Shown here in pieces: positions 43,072 through 51,181 of a stretch of 64,000 nt of DNA. The notes beneath the pieces are model-generated. The model did no database searches. It had not been told where the DNA came from and was given only the letters and a program-made list of their open reading frames with translations. Positions within the stretch are counted from its first letter, which is position 1. Every line of letters begins with the position of its first letter. The stretch is from positions 46,958 to 110,957 of the forward strand of contig NZ_JALCZU010000013.1 in NCBI RefSeq assembly GCF_023522835.1. Direction: 5' to 3'. This DNA comes from Oceanobacillus saliphilus (lineage in GTDB: Bacteria; Bacillota; Bacilli; Bacillales; Amphibacillaceae). The position numbers and the translations under genes were made by a program.

Positions 43072-44544
43072 GTGGGAAATAAGGTTGATATATCTGAAGT
43101 AAATGAGCTTTCTCATGAATTAGGATCTGCTGCAGGTGACATTATCGCAGCATTGGATAGTATTAAATCTAATATTGAACAAATAAACGCAATGGATTCC
43201 TTTTCTGGGAAGGCAGCCAGTAATGCCAAAAATTATTTTAATGAATTACACGGCTCAGTTATTGATAACTTTCAAGAGTTGTTTTTGAAACTTGAAACTA
43301 ATTTAGATAATCATATAAACGTATTTGGAGAAAGTGTAGATTCAAGCTCAACAGCAATTATAGATAGTAACTATTTAAATGAAACAGAAGGTAAAGTTGA
43401 TTTAGAGTATACAAAGTTGAGAGGATACCATCAATCAATTGAAAGCACGATTCAAAAAGTAAGTGATATAAGTAGTGTAAGTGCACCCGAACTGTATTCG
43501 GTAACTAGTTCAAAAAGAGAAGTTGAAGATGTTATAATTGAACTTGATAAAAATTTGTCTAATTTTACAAAAGAAGGAAAATCTAGAGTAGCCAATACAA
43601 AAGAATTTCTACACTACATCGAAAAAACAATAGCGGCTGCCGGAACTGAAAAGGGAGAAGCACGATTTAATGATTTCAAAAGTGGAACTGCAAAAAATGA
43701 ATTATTAGCCTTAAATGGTTTTGTATTAGGGCTTCAAAGAGTTAACACTGCAGTTACAGGTTTGACATCAAGTCGGGCAATTGCTAAAGCAGCGACAAAT
43801 CAAGGATTAAGTGTAACAACGTATACGAAAAACGGGAAAGTAACCTATCGAATTACGGCTACAGAGGATGCATTAAAAGCATTAGCAGTACAGCCAGATG
43901 CACATGCTCGAAAAGCTCTAAATAAGAAGAAAAAAGGTGGGAATCCGAAGGCGCATTGGAACGATGCAACAAAATTGAAGTATCAACAAAATGCTCCAAT
44001 GAATTATTACGATAAGAAAACTGGGAAACAAATATGGTCAAAAACAGGAACAAATCTAATAAATAAGCATCCCGCAATAGAAGCATTGAATGACAAGGCG
44101 TCGATTAAAGAGAAAGCTAAAACTGTTGCTAAAGCTACTGGTAAAGGAGCAGTTGAAGGCTTAAAGGATACAGTAAATGTGAAAGGAATTGCTAACAGTG
44201 GTGTAGTGAAAGGGTCGACAAAAGCACTCGGTCCATTAGGCGCTGGATTAAGCTACTATAGTAATTATCATAACGCACAAGCTGATGGCTTGAGCGGAAA
44301 GGAAGCTCATTCACGAACTGTAGTAGATACAACGGTTGATGTAGCGGTTAGTGGTGCAGTTCAGGCGGGGAGTGTTGCACTATTCACGGTAGCTATACCA
44401 ATCCCAGGCGTAGGAACCGCTGTAGGGGTAATTGCTGGTTTAACTGCGAATTGGGCATTAAATCAAGGTTTTGGTAAAAGTGATAAATCAGTTATGGATA
44501 GGGCAAAAGGCGCTATTCATAAGATAAAAGGTTGGTTTAGTTAA
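43072..44544 (+). CDS. LXG-type T7SS effector with hydrophobic glycine-rich C-terminus
   Basis: 490 residues. The first ~200 are the helical LXG-type export domain (VDISEVNELSHELGSAAGDI, FSGKAASNAKNYFNELHGSV). A basic linker follows (ALNKKKKGGNPKAHWNDATK). The C-terminus, about 395-470, has GPLGAGLSYYSNYHNAQADG and a hydrophobic glycine- and alanine-rich stretch (VAVSGAVQAGSVALF, IPGVGTAVGVIAGLTANWAL). It has no nuclease or ADP-ribosyl motif. Such ends occur in membrane-permeabilising LXG toxins (TelE- and TspA-like), so I infer a pore-forming or depolarising toxin. GTG start after ggggaggag. Followed 20 bases on by a polytopic membrane protein, the expected immunity type. Confidence 0.8.
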   Translation: MGNKVDISEVNELSHELGSAAGDIIAALDSIKSNIEQINAMDSFSGKAASNAKNYFNELHGSVIDNFQELFLKLETNLDNHINVFGESVDSSSTAIIDSNYLNETEGKVDLEYTKLRGYHQSIESTIQKVSDISSVSAPELYSVTSSKREVEDVIIELDKNLSNFTKEGKSRVANTKEFLHYIEKTIAAAGTEKGEARFNDFKSGTAKNELLALNGFVLGLQRVNTAVTGLTSSRAIAKAATNQGLSVTTYTKNGKVTYRITATEDALKALAVQPDAHARKALNKKKKGGNPKAHWNDATKLKYQQNAPMNYYDKKTGKQIWSKTGTNLINKHPAIEALNDKASIKEKAKTVAKATGKGAVEGLKDTVNVKGIANSGVVKGSTKALGPLGAGLSYYSNYHNAQADGLSGKEAHSRTVVDTTVDVAVSGAVQAGSVALFTVAIPIPGVGTAVGVIAGLTANWALNQGFGKSDKSVMDRAKGAIHKIKGWFS

Positions 44545-44564
44545 AATAGGAGGTAAGACCAATA

Positions 44565-45335
44565 ATGTTAAGCAGATTAAAAGAGGAAGATTTTGCAGTA
44601 TTAAGAGGTCCTTTGGAATCCGGGAGGCAAAGCCCAAATTCTTTGGCTTTCACCCTCGTTCTATGTGTTATTTTTCAACCACTACTATTCTTTTTGGTAT
44701 ATGTCGTTGCAGCAGATTCTTCCAATTTCCCATTTATAAATAATATTTATTATATACACCTAATTATAACAATCAGTCTTGTTGTACTTTCAGCAATTTT
44801 TTCAATAAAGACTTTATATAAGAAATATCAAAAGATACAATACTTACTGGTTATTTTGGGATCACAAAATATAGGCGGGATAAGTTTTTACTTGATGGCA
44901 TTATTTTTTATAGGACAAAACGTTGATTCCGAATCGTCTTTATTAACTTTAGCCTATATTACGCTGTTATTCGGTCTATTGACATTTGTAGTTACTTGTA
45001 TTAGGTTTTATATTCTATTAAAGAGCGGTGCATACCGAAAAGAATCAAAAAGAGATGGGTTAAGATCTAAACTAGAATTAGATATTAAATCATATATGCC
45101 AATAATTATTACAGCCAGTATAGGTTTGGTCTTTGTTCTTCAGTTCCTTGTTAGAACATTTGGTTTAGCAGATATAGAGACTACAATAATGATGATTTTT
45201 TGCTTTTCTTTGTTCTATACAATGCTTTTCGTTCTTCCCGAACAGCTAGTCATACTATACTGCAAATATCGCTTTGACAGTTTTAACTATAATAAAAATG
45301 GAAAATTGAAACCAATGGGTAGAAAGGGTGCATAA
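44565..45335 (+). CDS. Six-span membrane protein, candidate immunity protein
   Basis: 256 residues with six predicted spans (about 28-50, 62-83, 90-115, 122-149, 178-200, 204-232) and short charged ends. It begins MLSRLKEEDFAVLRGPLESG. Position directly after a membrane-acting LXG toxin gene suggests it protects the producer's own membrane, as DUF443-type proteins do for TspA in Staphylococcus aureus. I cannot show homology to that family. Starts 20 bases after the toxin with aggagg. Confidence 0.65.
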   Translation: MLSRLKEEDFAVLRGPLESGRQSPNSLAFTLVLCVIFQPLLFFLVYVVAADSSNFPFINNIYYIHLIITISLVVLSAIFSIKTLYKKYQKIQYLLVILGSQNIGGISFYLMALFFIGQNVDSESSLLTLAYITLLFGLLTFVVTCIRFYILLKSGAYRKESKRDGLRSKLELDIKSYMPIIITASIGLVFVLQFLVRTFGLADIETTIMMIFCFSLFYTMLFVLPEQLVILYCKYRFDSFNYNKNGKLKPMGRKGA

Positions 45336-45336
45336 T

Positions 45337-45795
45337 ATGAATATTGAGGTGCGTTCACTTCAATTTGATAATCTATTAGTCTACGAAACAAGGCAGTTAA
45401 GGAAAGATTGGCAAGAGGGAATATTCTTGATGGAAGATTTTACATTAGCTAACGATATTTATAAAAATGGACCTATATTCTTCTCCGTAGCTCCGGAGCA
45501 AAATGAGGAGAAATTTGGTCACTTTACGTATTATTTACCAATTAATGAACCAGTCAAATTAGATGATGAAACACATTATCAATTTCACGAGAATTTTTAT
45601 GTTAGAGAAGCTCTGGTCATGCGCCAAGCAGATCAGGAAGTCGATTTTCATGCAGCTTATCAAAAAATAAAAGATTATGCTGCAAAAGTGAATATTCCAA
45701 TCGAGGATACTTTCTATTGTGTATTATTAGAAGTCTACGGAGATTTTATTATTGATTTGTATATCCCAATCCAGAATCGGAGCAATGAAGTATGA
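45337..45795 (+). CDS. DUF5085-like cytoplasmic protein, first copy
   Basis: 152 residues of alternating strands and helices, MNIEVRSLQFDNLLVYETRQ; FHAAYQKIKDYAAKVNIPIE; YGDFIIDLYIPIQ. The layout resembles GyrI-like ligand domains and the DUF5085 family found next to LXG toxins. Role unknown; possibly a chaperone or immunity aid. ATG at 45337 with agaaaggg upstream. Overlaps the next gene by 4 bases (atga). Confidence 0.6.
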   Translation: MNIEVRSLQFDNLLVYETRQLRKDWQEGIFLMEDFTLANDIYKNGPIFFSVAPEQNEEKFGHFTYYLPINEPVKLDDETHYQFHENFYVREALVMRQADQEVDFHAAYQKIKDYAAKVNIPIEDTFYCVLLEVYGDFIIDLYIPIQNRSNEV

Positions 45796-46238
45796 TTACG
45801 GATAATCATCGGATAGCCTATCGTAATGTGGTTTCCAAGTATTACAACTTTCTTCCTGAAGAAATTGATGAAGCAATTAAAGATTTTGTTTCTATCCTGG
45901 AAGAACTGGGTTTTCATCCAATTGGAGCTATGTTTTTTTCAATAATTAGTGATCCAAGTGATAAAGTTATGACAGCAGAAATCTTTCTATCGATTGAAGA
46001 GGATAATTTTAATACACGATCAACTGAACAATTCTATTTTAGAAGCTATTTTTCAATAGACCCAATGATAATGACTCGTGTAATGGATGACTTTGATACT
46101 AAATCACAAGACAAGTATTGGGAATTAATCAATTACATCAAACGCAATGGATTAGAACAACGAACTCCAGTGTTTGTAGAATACAAAAGAACCCATGCAG
46201 AAGAAAACTACGTAGAGATGAGTGTGGGAGTAAAATAA
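45792..46238 (+). CDS. DUF5085-like cytoplasmic protein, second copy
   Basis: 148 residues, HRIAYRNVVSKYYNFLPEEI; FHPIGAMFFSIISDPSDKVM; VEYKRTHAEENYVEMSVGVK. The same strand-helix layout as the protein before it, so probably a diverged paralogue. Coupled through a 4-base overlap. Function unknown. Confidence 0.6.
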   Translation: MITDNHRIAYRNVVSKYYNFLPEEIDEAIKDFVSILEELGFHPIGAMFFSIISDPSDKVMTAEIFLSIEEDNFNTRSTEQFYFRSYFSIDPMIMTRVMDDFDTKSQDKYWELINYIKRNGLEQRTPVFVEYKRTHAEENYVEMSVGVK

Positions 46239-46288
46239 GTGGATGCAGATAATTAATTTTACATCTTATAAGAATGGAGCGAGTATAC

Positions 46289-46876
46289 TTGAGAAGATTA
46301 TTTTTACTTGGAGCGTTACTATTTATATTAGTTATTGCTGGATGCAGTAATTTAGAATCGGATAGTGAAACTGACAGCCAGAATGAAGGAAAAGATATGA
46401 ACAGTCAAGAAGATACTGCAGTAGTGGGAGAGGTGGATGATTTGAATCTACAAGTTCAAAAATCTGATGAAGAAGCTGGAATTACAATTGAAGACAGTCC
46501 AATTTATAGAGCACTAGCTGAAGCAATCGATGTGGATCCCAAAATGGGAATTCCAAATGATTTCAGCTTATATCCATATGATATTGCCTTAAATGAAGAT
46601 GGGAGTAGTTCTATAATCTTTCTTGCGATTAATCGATTAGAAGACTCGATTAAAGATGTTTCCTTTAATTTGACATTTGGGCATCAGAATGGCGATTACA
46701 TATTTAAAGATATGGAAATTGTTCTACCTGAAGAGCAGATTGGTGTGATTGAAGCAGATAGTTCTGTTCCATTTTTAATTGATATTACCCCTGAAGATGA
46801 AGCGATATTTGAAACATTAGATATGAATAACGTTTATATGGAGTTAGCGAATTTTAAAATGGACGCGGTTGAATAA
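46289..46876 (+). CDS. T7SS-locus lipoprotein A
   Basis: About 195 residues. Lipoprotein signal ending in VIAGC, an acidic Ser/Asn/Glu linker, then a beta-rich domain: LNLQVQKSDEEAGITIEDSP, IIFLAINRLEDSIKDVSFNL, DSSVPFLIDITPEDEAIFET. It is clearly paralogous to the lipoprotein at 48312-48833. Surface lipoproteins can act as immunity proteins against LXG or reverse-LXG toxins. The TTG at 46289 is preferred (ggag 9 bases upstream) over ATG at 46274, which contains that site. Confidence 0.7.
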   Translation: MRRLFLLGALLFILVIAGCSNLESDSETDSQNEGKDMNSQEDTAVVGEVDDLNLQVQKSDEEAGITIEDSPIYRALAEAIDVDPKMGIPNDFSLYPYDIALNEDGSSSIIFLAINRLEDSIKDVSFNLTFGHQNGDYIFKDMEIVLPEEQIGVIEADSSVPFLIDITPEDEAIFETLDMNNVYMELANFKMDAVE

Positions 46877-47165
46877 TTGGATAGTAATAAAAGAGCAAAG
46901 GAAATGTAAGAAGTCCTTTGCTTTTTTTAAGAAGAGCTAATACACGAGCCTACTTTTCAAAAATGGACTTTCAATTTATTCCATACTCTTTAGGTTAGAT
47001 TAATTACAATGAAGGATTTATCGTCCACGAAAAAGTACCCCAAAGGATTTACACGCGGAGAAGAAAGTATATGGTGCAACAGAACTAACTGGCAGTATAG
47101 AAGACATTCAAGTGATTAATTAGTTGAATGTTGCTATAAACAAGAATAATAAAGGAGCACGTAAG
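46877..47165. other. Spacer with a frameshifted tail fragment
   Basis: A hairpin-like segment at 46891-46926 with ctttgctttttt may end the upstream operon. From about 47012 to 47123 two overlapping frames read STKKYPKGFTRGEE and then, shifted, KKVYGATELTGSIEDIQVIN followed by a stop. Together they look like the C-terminal end of a lost protein, perhaps an earlier toxin. Confidence 0.4.
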
Positions 47166-47609
47166 ATGGCAGATGAAATAAAAGCATGGTCCTTATTAAA
47201 AACATCAGCGAGAAGAAGCGCCCGTTTAAGCATCGTTATCCCGATTGTATTTGGACTTACAGCTGTGATTACAATCCTATCAAGTGTTTTCCTTCCTGAT
47301 ACATATGAGGGTGCGATTCAAGTATTAATAAGAGGATTAATCATCGGTTTCTCTATTATTCTTGTCTTTTACCTTATCAATTGGTTTTTCTGTTTATCAT
47401 TTTTAAGAGAAACCAAAAATCTAGAAATTGAAGAAGATAAATTACGAAGACTTATTTCTATGAATCGCTATTGCTGTATTCTATTTATGATACCAATTGT
47501 CTTTTTCGTAGGCATGTTTGGGTTCCATAAAGTGAAAACATTTGCAGAAGGTAACGTCCAAAAAGGTACATTGGATCAGATTTTATATCATTATTTAATT
47601 GAAAAATAA
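47166..47609 (+). CDS. Three-span membrane protein in the T7SS cassette
   Basis: 147 residues with three spans: SIVIPIVFGLTAVITILSSV, GLIIGFSIILVFYLINWFFC and CCILFMIPIVFFVGMFGF. The ATG at 47166 after aaaggagcacgtaag is preferred to an upstream GTG-like codon. No family recognised. Bracketed by paralogous lipoproteins; possibly part of an orphan immunity group. Confidence 0.55.
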   Translation: MADEIKAWSLLKTSARRSARLSIVIPIVFGLTAVITILSSVFLPDTYEGAIQVLIRGLIIGFSIILVFYLINWFFCLSFLRETKNLEIEEDKLRRLISMNRYCCILFMIPIVFFVGMFGFHKVKTFAEGNVQKGTLDQILYHYLIEK

Positions 47610-47705
47610 GGAAATTTGAGGAGAAATTGGGAAAGTATATTAAAGATTGTCTACATAATTTTTGCTGATTCAAAAAAATACTGATTGTATAAATGGAGGG
47701 GAAAT

Positions 47706-48200
47706 ATGAACGGTAGATATGTATTGCTTATAGCCTTTTTGAGTTTAGTCATAAATGGAATCAGCTTGTATAATTTATTAATTGGTTATATATCCTTATT
47801 TATTATGTTAATTGTATTGATCCCAAATATATTTATTAAAATCATTGAGATCGGAAAGAATGCAAAAGCAAGAGGTGCTGATAATATTATTGTTAAGGCC
47901 ATTATGGATTTTGAAAAAAATACCCATTCTAAAGCTATTTATATTTTTGGAATCATTTTTTTGTATCTTGCAGGAGGTTCGCTCCTCGTTTTTCAAATCT
48001 ATCAGTATGATTATATTGATGGCTTAGTAACTAGCAATGTTAACATACCTATTTATTACTCCGTCGTGACGTACTTAATTGGTATAGGGTATGTTCTGTT
48101 TGGTGCAAGTTTGATTACCATGACCATCCATTTCCGAAAACTTTTTCGTGAAGCATTATTGTTCCAAAAAAACGATGAATCACGTTATGTTGAGATGTAA
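47706..48200 (+). CDS. Four-span membrane protein in the T7SS cassette
   Basis: 164 residues with four spans: YVLLIAFLSLVINGISLYNL, YISLFIMLIVLIPNIFIKII, AIYIFGIIFLYLAGGSLLVF and YSVVTYLIGIGYVLFGASLI. ATG after tggagggg. No family recognised; its neighbours suggest an immunity or accessory role. Confidence 0.55.
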   Translation: MNGRYVLLIAFLSLVINGISLYNLLIGYISLFIMLIVLIPNIFIKIIEIGKNAKARGADNIIVKAIMDFEKNTHSKAIYIFGIIFLYLAGGSLLVFQIYQYDYIDGLVTSNVNIPIYYSVVTYLIGIGYVLFGASLITMTIHFRKLFREALLFQKNDESRYVEM

Positions 48201-48311
48201 TAACTTAGGTTTGACAATATTTTTAAAGCATGTTGATAATCTCTGAGAACCGAGATAGTGAAATACTTTTTTAAAATAATTATATAGACATATTAAAGGA
48301 GACATCAAATA

Positions 48312-48833
48312 ATGAAAAAAATAATAATAGTGATGATGAGTATTTTTGTGTTATCCGCATGTAATTTTTCCGTTAATGATGATAACGAAAAAGAAGCTTT
48401 ACAGTTGCAAGTGACCCAATTAGATCAAGAATCTGGTTTAACGGTTGACAATAGTGAAATCTATCAAGAATTAAATCTACTGGTAAATGATAATCCCGAA
48501 TGGGGAGAAGCAAATGATTTTTCTGTACAAACAGTTAATACGTTAAATGAAGGACAAGAGAGTGCCCAGCTAATGATGTTAGCTATTAACCGATTAGGAG
48601 AGTCGATTAAAAATGTTTCTTTTAATTTTTCTTTAGGAAATACATCAGGAGACATGGTCTGGGAAAATGAACCTGTGTTTATAGATGAAAATACTGCAGG
48701 AGTTCTACATAACGATTCTTCTCTCCCCGTTTTATTGCCGGTTTCTCCTGAACAGACACACTTACTTAATACATTAAACCAAGAGAATGTTGTAATGGAT
48801 TTTTCTGAGTTTAGTTATGAAGTTGTGGAATAG
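48312..48833 (+). CDS. T7SS-locus lipoprotein B
   Basis: 173 residues. Lipoprotein signal with VLSAC, then LQLQVTQLDQESGLTVDNSE, MMLAINRLGESIKNVSFNFS and NDSSLPVLLPVSPEQTHLLN. Paralogue of the lipoprotein at 46289-46876 with about the same domain but a much shorter linker. ATG after aaaggagacatcaaat. Last gene of the accessory block. Confidence 0.7.
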   Translation: MKKIIIVMMSIFVLSACNFSVNDDNEKEALQLQVTQLDQESGLTVDNSEIYQELNLLVNDNPEWGEANDFSVQTVNTLNEGQESAQLMMLAINRLGESIKNVSFNFSLGNTSGDMVWENEPVFIDENTAGVLHNDSSLPVLLPVSPEQTHLLNTLNQENVVMDFSEFSYEVVE

Positions 48834-49033
48834 ACACCACTTGTATGGCCATTATACTGCTTTGCGCTTATTTATTGGTTGCTTAGAAATTTTGTTCAGG
48901 AGTAGGAAAGTATAAAATTTTGGCAGCAATTAATACTTACACATAAACGGCCACGTCCAGCTCCAGCCGCCCAGGGACTAGCGAGACTTCCTTCGCCTCC
49001 GTAAGTCCCTTAACGGGCGCTTGCGCTTTTGTT
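48834..49033. repeat. Composite repeat: family B start joined to family C, copy 1
   Basis: From 48899 aggaaagtataaaattttgg resembles the family B start. From 48948 cggccacgtccagctccagc begins family C, an element of about 85 bases whose ends pair (gcccaggga with tccctt, and the final cgggcgcttgcgc). It ends at the stop codon of the membrane gene at 49034. Similar GCTCCAGCGCC ... GGGCGCTTGCGC elements are known from many Bacillaceae. Confidence 0.7.
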
Positions 49034-50032
49034 CTAAGCAAAGCGATAGTAAATCAAAATGAAAGTAGCCAAGACAAATATGAAATTAAGGAAAACAAAA
49101 ATCATTTGATCTATTCTAGATTTGTGCATCTTAATTGGAGGGTAATAAAAAGAGACACCTTCAATAATAAAAATAAGTAAGATAATGTGGATAATCCCAT
49201 GACCAATAATCTCCGTTATTCCAAAGAGCATGGTTGTGAGTATAAACAATATCGTGACGAGTGCTGCTAAAAGTCGGTTTAGTATGCCTACAACAAGTAA
49301 ATAACCAACAACAAATTCAACAAAAGCAGCCATTACAATAAAAACGGACGGTTCAAATCCAAAGGTCGGAACAGCGTGACGCTCAATAATATCCAGCGTC
49401 ATAGCAGGATACACCCATTTTTCAACAGCAACCCAACAAAGTGAAAGACCTGTACCTAGATATAAGAAAGGAAAGCCCCATTTTTCCAATTTTGATTTCT
49501 CTACGAATAACACGAAGAAAATAGCTATATAAAATCCATAATCAAGCATATGGAACCATCCTGTATAGGACCAAACCATTATAAACAAACCGAGGAGTAC
49601 AATAGAAGCTAATTTAGTCGCAAAGTGATGGGGTATCAATAATAAAACAATTGCAATCCAAAATACAATGTATTGCCAGGCTTCTGTAATACTAAATTCA
49701 GGTGCAAACATAGATCCTGAAAAAGCTTGAACGGCTAAGGCAAGAGCTGTTCCATATTTTAACAAATATCTTGAATATATACGCAAAGCTGCTAGTTTTT
49801 CTTCAATCTTTTTCGCTATTTCTAAGTTCATCAATCGAGGCAGAAGTTGGGGTATTGCAGCTAAAACAATAGCAACAAATAGAGAAAATACGATGAAAAA
49901 AGGCGATAAAATATTTACAATACTCTCCTTTGAAGCTGCTTCTTCTGTAAACCATTTAACATGAGCATTTGAAATAAGTGGCGCAAACATGATACACAAT
50001 AAAACAGTGATAAATAACAAACTTCTGATCAC
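49034..50032 (-). CDS. Polytopic membrane protein, DoxX-like
   Basis: 332 residues. An N-terminal signal-like span ends at SNAHVKWFTEEAAS, then about eight to nine spans follow, with conserved-looking EKWVYPAMTLDIIERH and GHGIIHIILLIFI. The start NAHVKWF and DoxX-like spans suggest a membrane protein of the DoxX/SURF4 type. Function not established. GTG at 50032 is chosen, with aaaggagg 7 bases upstream, over an earlier start. Confidence 0.65.
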   Translation of the reverse strand: MIRSLLFITVLLCIMFAPLISNAHVKWFTEEAASKESIVNILSPFFIVFSLFVAIVLAAIPQLLPRLMNLEIAKKIEEKLAALRIYSRYLLKYGTALALAVQAFSGSMFAPEFSITEAWQYIVFWIAIVLLLIPHHFATKLASIVLLGLFIMVWSYTGWFHMLDYGFYIAIFFVLFVEKSKLEKWGFPFLYLGTGLSLCWVAVEKWVYPAMTLDIIERHAVPTFGFEPSVFIVMAAFVEFVVGYLLVVGILNRLLAALVTILFILTTMLFGITEIIGHGIIHIILLIFIIEGVSFYYPPIKMHKSRIDQMIFVFLNFIFVLATFILIYYRFA

Positions 50033-50227
50033 AAGAATACCTCCTTTTAGTACACAACACCTGATTGACAATTAGTTTTTGTTAATTAGTTAAATTCTAT
50101 AAGTTAAATTACTATTCAAGTATCTTTCGTTTCATAAAGAATTGGATATAAATCCCAAAAACTAATTATTTAAAATTTAAGAGGGGTAGATCATTTCTTA
50201 CTCTGGATTTCCGGCTACCTATTCCTT

Positions 50228-50340
50228 TGATCATACTCATCATAGGTAAACCTTGTCACAGTAGTCGATTATCCTTTTTCATTTTCAGAATTCGTGGCAT
50301 TTTCTCATCAGATTGTCAGTACTTTTACACGAATCTTCAT
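50228..50340 (-). pseudogene. Decayed second copy of the 55-aa hydrophilic protein gene
   Basis: On the minus strand one frame reads ENATNSENEKG, stop, STTVTRFTYDEYDQR, which aligns with KRATKSEIEKGESTTTTRLTYDAFDPS of the intact gene at 29301-29468. The upstream part has lost frame (gaagattc is still recognisable). A stop codon replaces the Glu of KGES. Confidence 0.75.
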
Positions 50341-50341
50341 G

Positions 50342-51064
50342 CTAAGATGAAAGACTCGTGTTTTCTTTTGGAAGTGTTGTATTTCCTTGAGATTTTTTAT
50401 AATCTTTTCTATTATTATTAATCCATTCCACCAAATACTTTTGATAATGTATCATTAACCAGCCTACGATTTTTCCAATGAAGTACGCTGCAATTAGTGT
50501 ACCAATACCAATCGATCCTAAAGATTGAGTGAAAATAATACATACGAAACCTGCCCCACCAACATTGAATAAATCACTGGAAATTTTAGCTTTACTAAAC
50601 TTCATCTTAAATTTTTCGCTTATGACATGTGTTAACTCATCATAGGGCATTAAAGGCAATTTAGCACTGAAATATCCAAGTAAACCAAGTGCTACTACGA
50701 ATAAACTAATCATTAAAAATCCCCACCGCATGACCAGTGTTTCAGGTGTGGGAAACAGTTGCAAGAGGAATAATGTTACATCCATAAAGAAACCAAATAA
50801 AAATGCAATCATTAATTGCACGATAGATTCCCTCAACTTGAATTGTTTACTTAAAATCACTTGTACGATAATAAATAGGATATTTGCGGCTCCTGTCATC
50901 ATTCCGACTGATAAACCGAAAGACAGTGAAAATGCATAGGCTAACGATGAAACTGGCGATACACCAAGATCTGCTTGTATGGAAAAACTGACCCCTAGGG
51001 AAAGAAAAAATAAGCCAACAATGTACAAACAAAGTCGCCTCATGGTTACATTAATATGTTTCAA
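50342..51064 (-). CDS. YczE/YyaS-family membrane protein
   Basis: 240 residues, about five to six spans. The start RRLCLYIVGLFFLSLGVSFS then IQADLGVSPVSSLAYAFS is the hallmark of the YczE/YyaS/YitT-related family, and PLMPYDELTH follows mid-protein. Function is not known for the family; some members sit with LysR-type or MocR-type regulators, as here. Divergent from a LysR gene. Confidence 0.8.
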   Translation of the reverse strand: MKHINVTMRRLCLYIVGLFFLSLGVSFSIQADLGVSPVSSLAYAFSLSFGLSVGMMTGAANILFIIVQVILSKQFKLRESIVQLMIAFLFGFFMDVTLFLLQLFPTPETLVMRWGFLMISLFVVALGLLGYFSAKLPLMPYDELTHVISEKFKMKFSKAKISSDLFNVGGAGFVCIIFTQSLGSIGIGTLIAAYFIGKIVGWLMIHYQKYLVEWINNNRKDYKKSQGNTTLPKENTSLSS

Positions 51065-51092
51065 ATAAAATCCCTCTCTTTAAAAATAATCT

Positions 51093-51146
51093 AACTTCCA
51101 TCTTAGCATGGAAGTTGGTATATTAAAAATATATATATTTTAATAT
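51093..51146. promoter_or_regulatory. Two inverted repeats between yczE-like and lysR genes
   Basis: aacttccat (51093-51101) with atggaagtt (51108-51116), and atattaaaa (51120-51128) with ttttaatat (51138-51146), are perfect 9-bp inverted pairs in the 117-base divergent region. Such dyads with T-N11-A spacing are typical LysR binding sites. Confidence 0.6.
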
Positions 51147-51181
51147 GATCATATGTATAAACATATAACGGAGTTGAGATT

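Noticed and set aside
50227-50421. 64-codon plus-strand frame
   Set aside because: It runs antisense through the pseudogene of the 55-residue protein and into the YczE-like gene.
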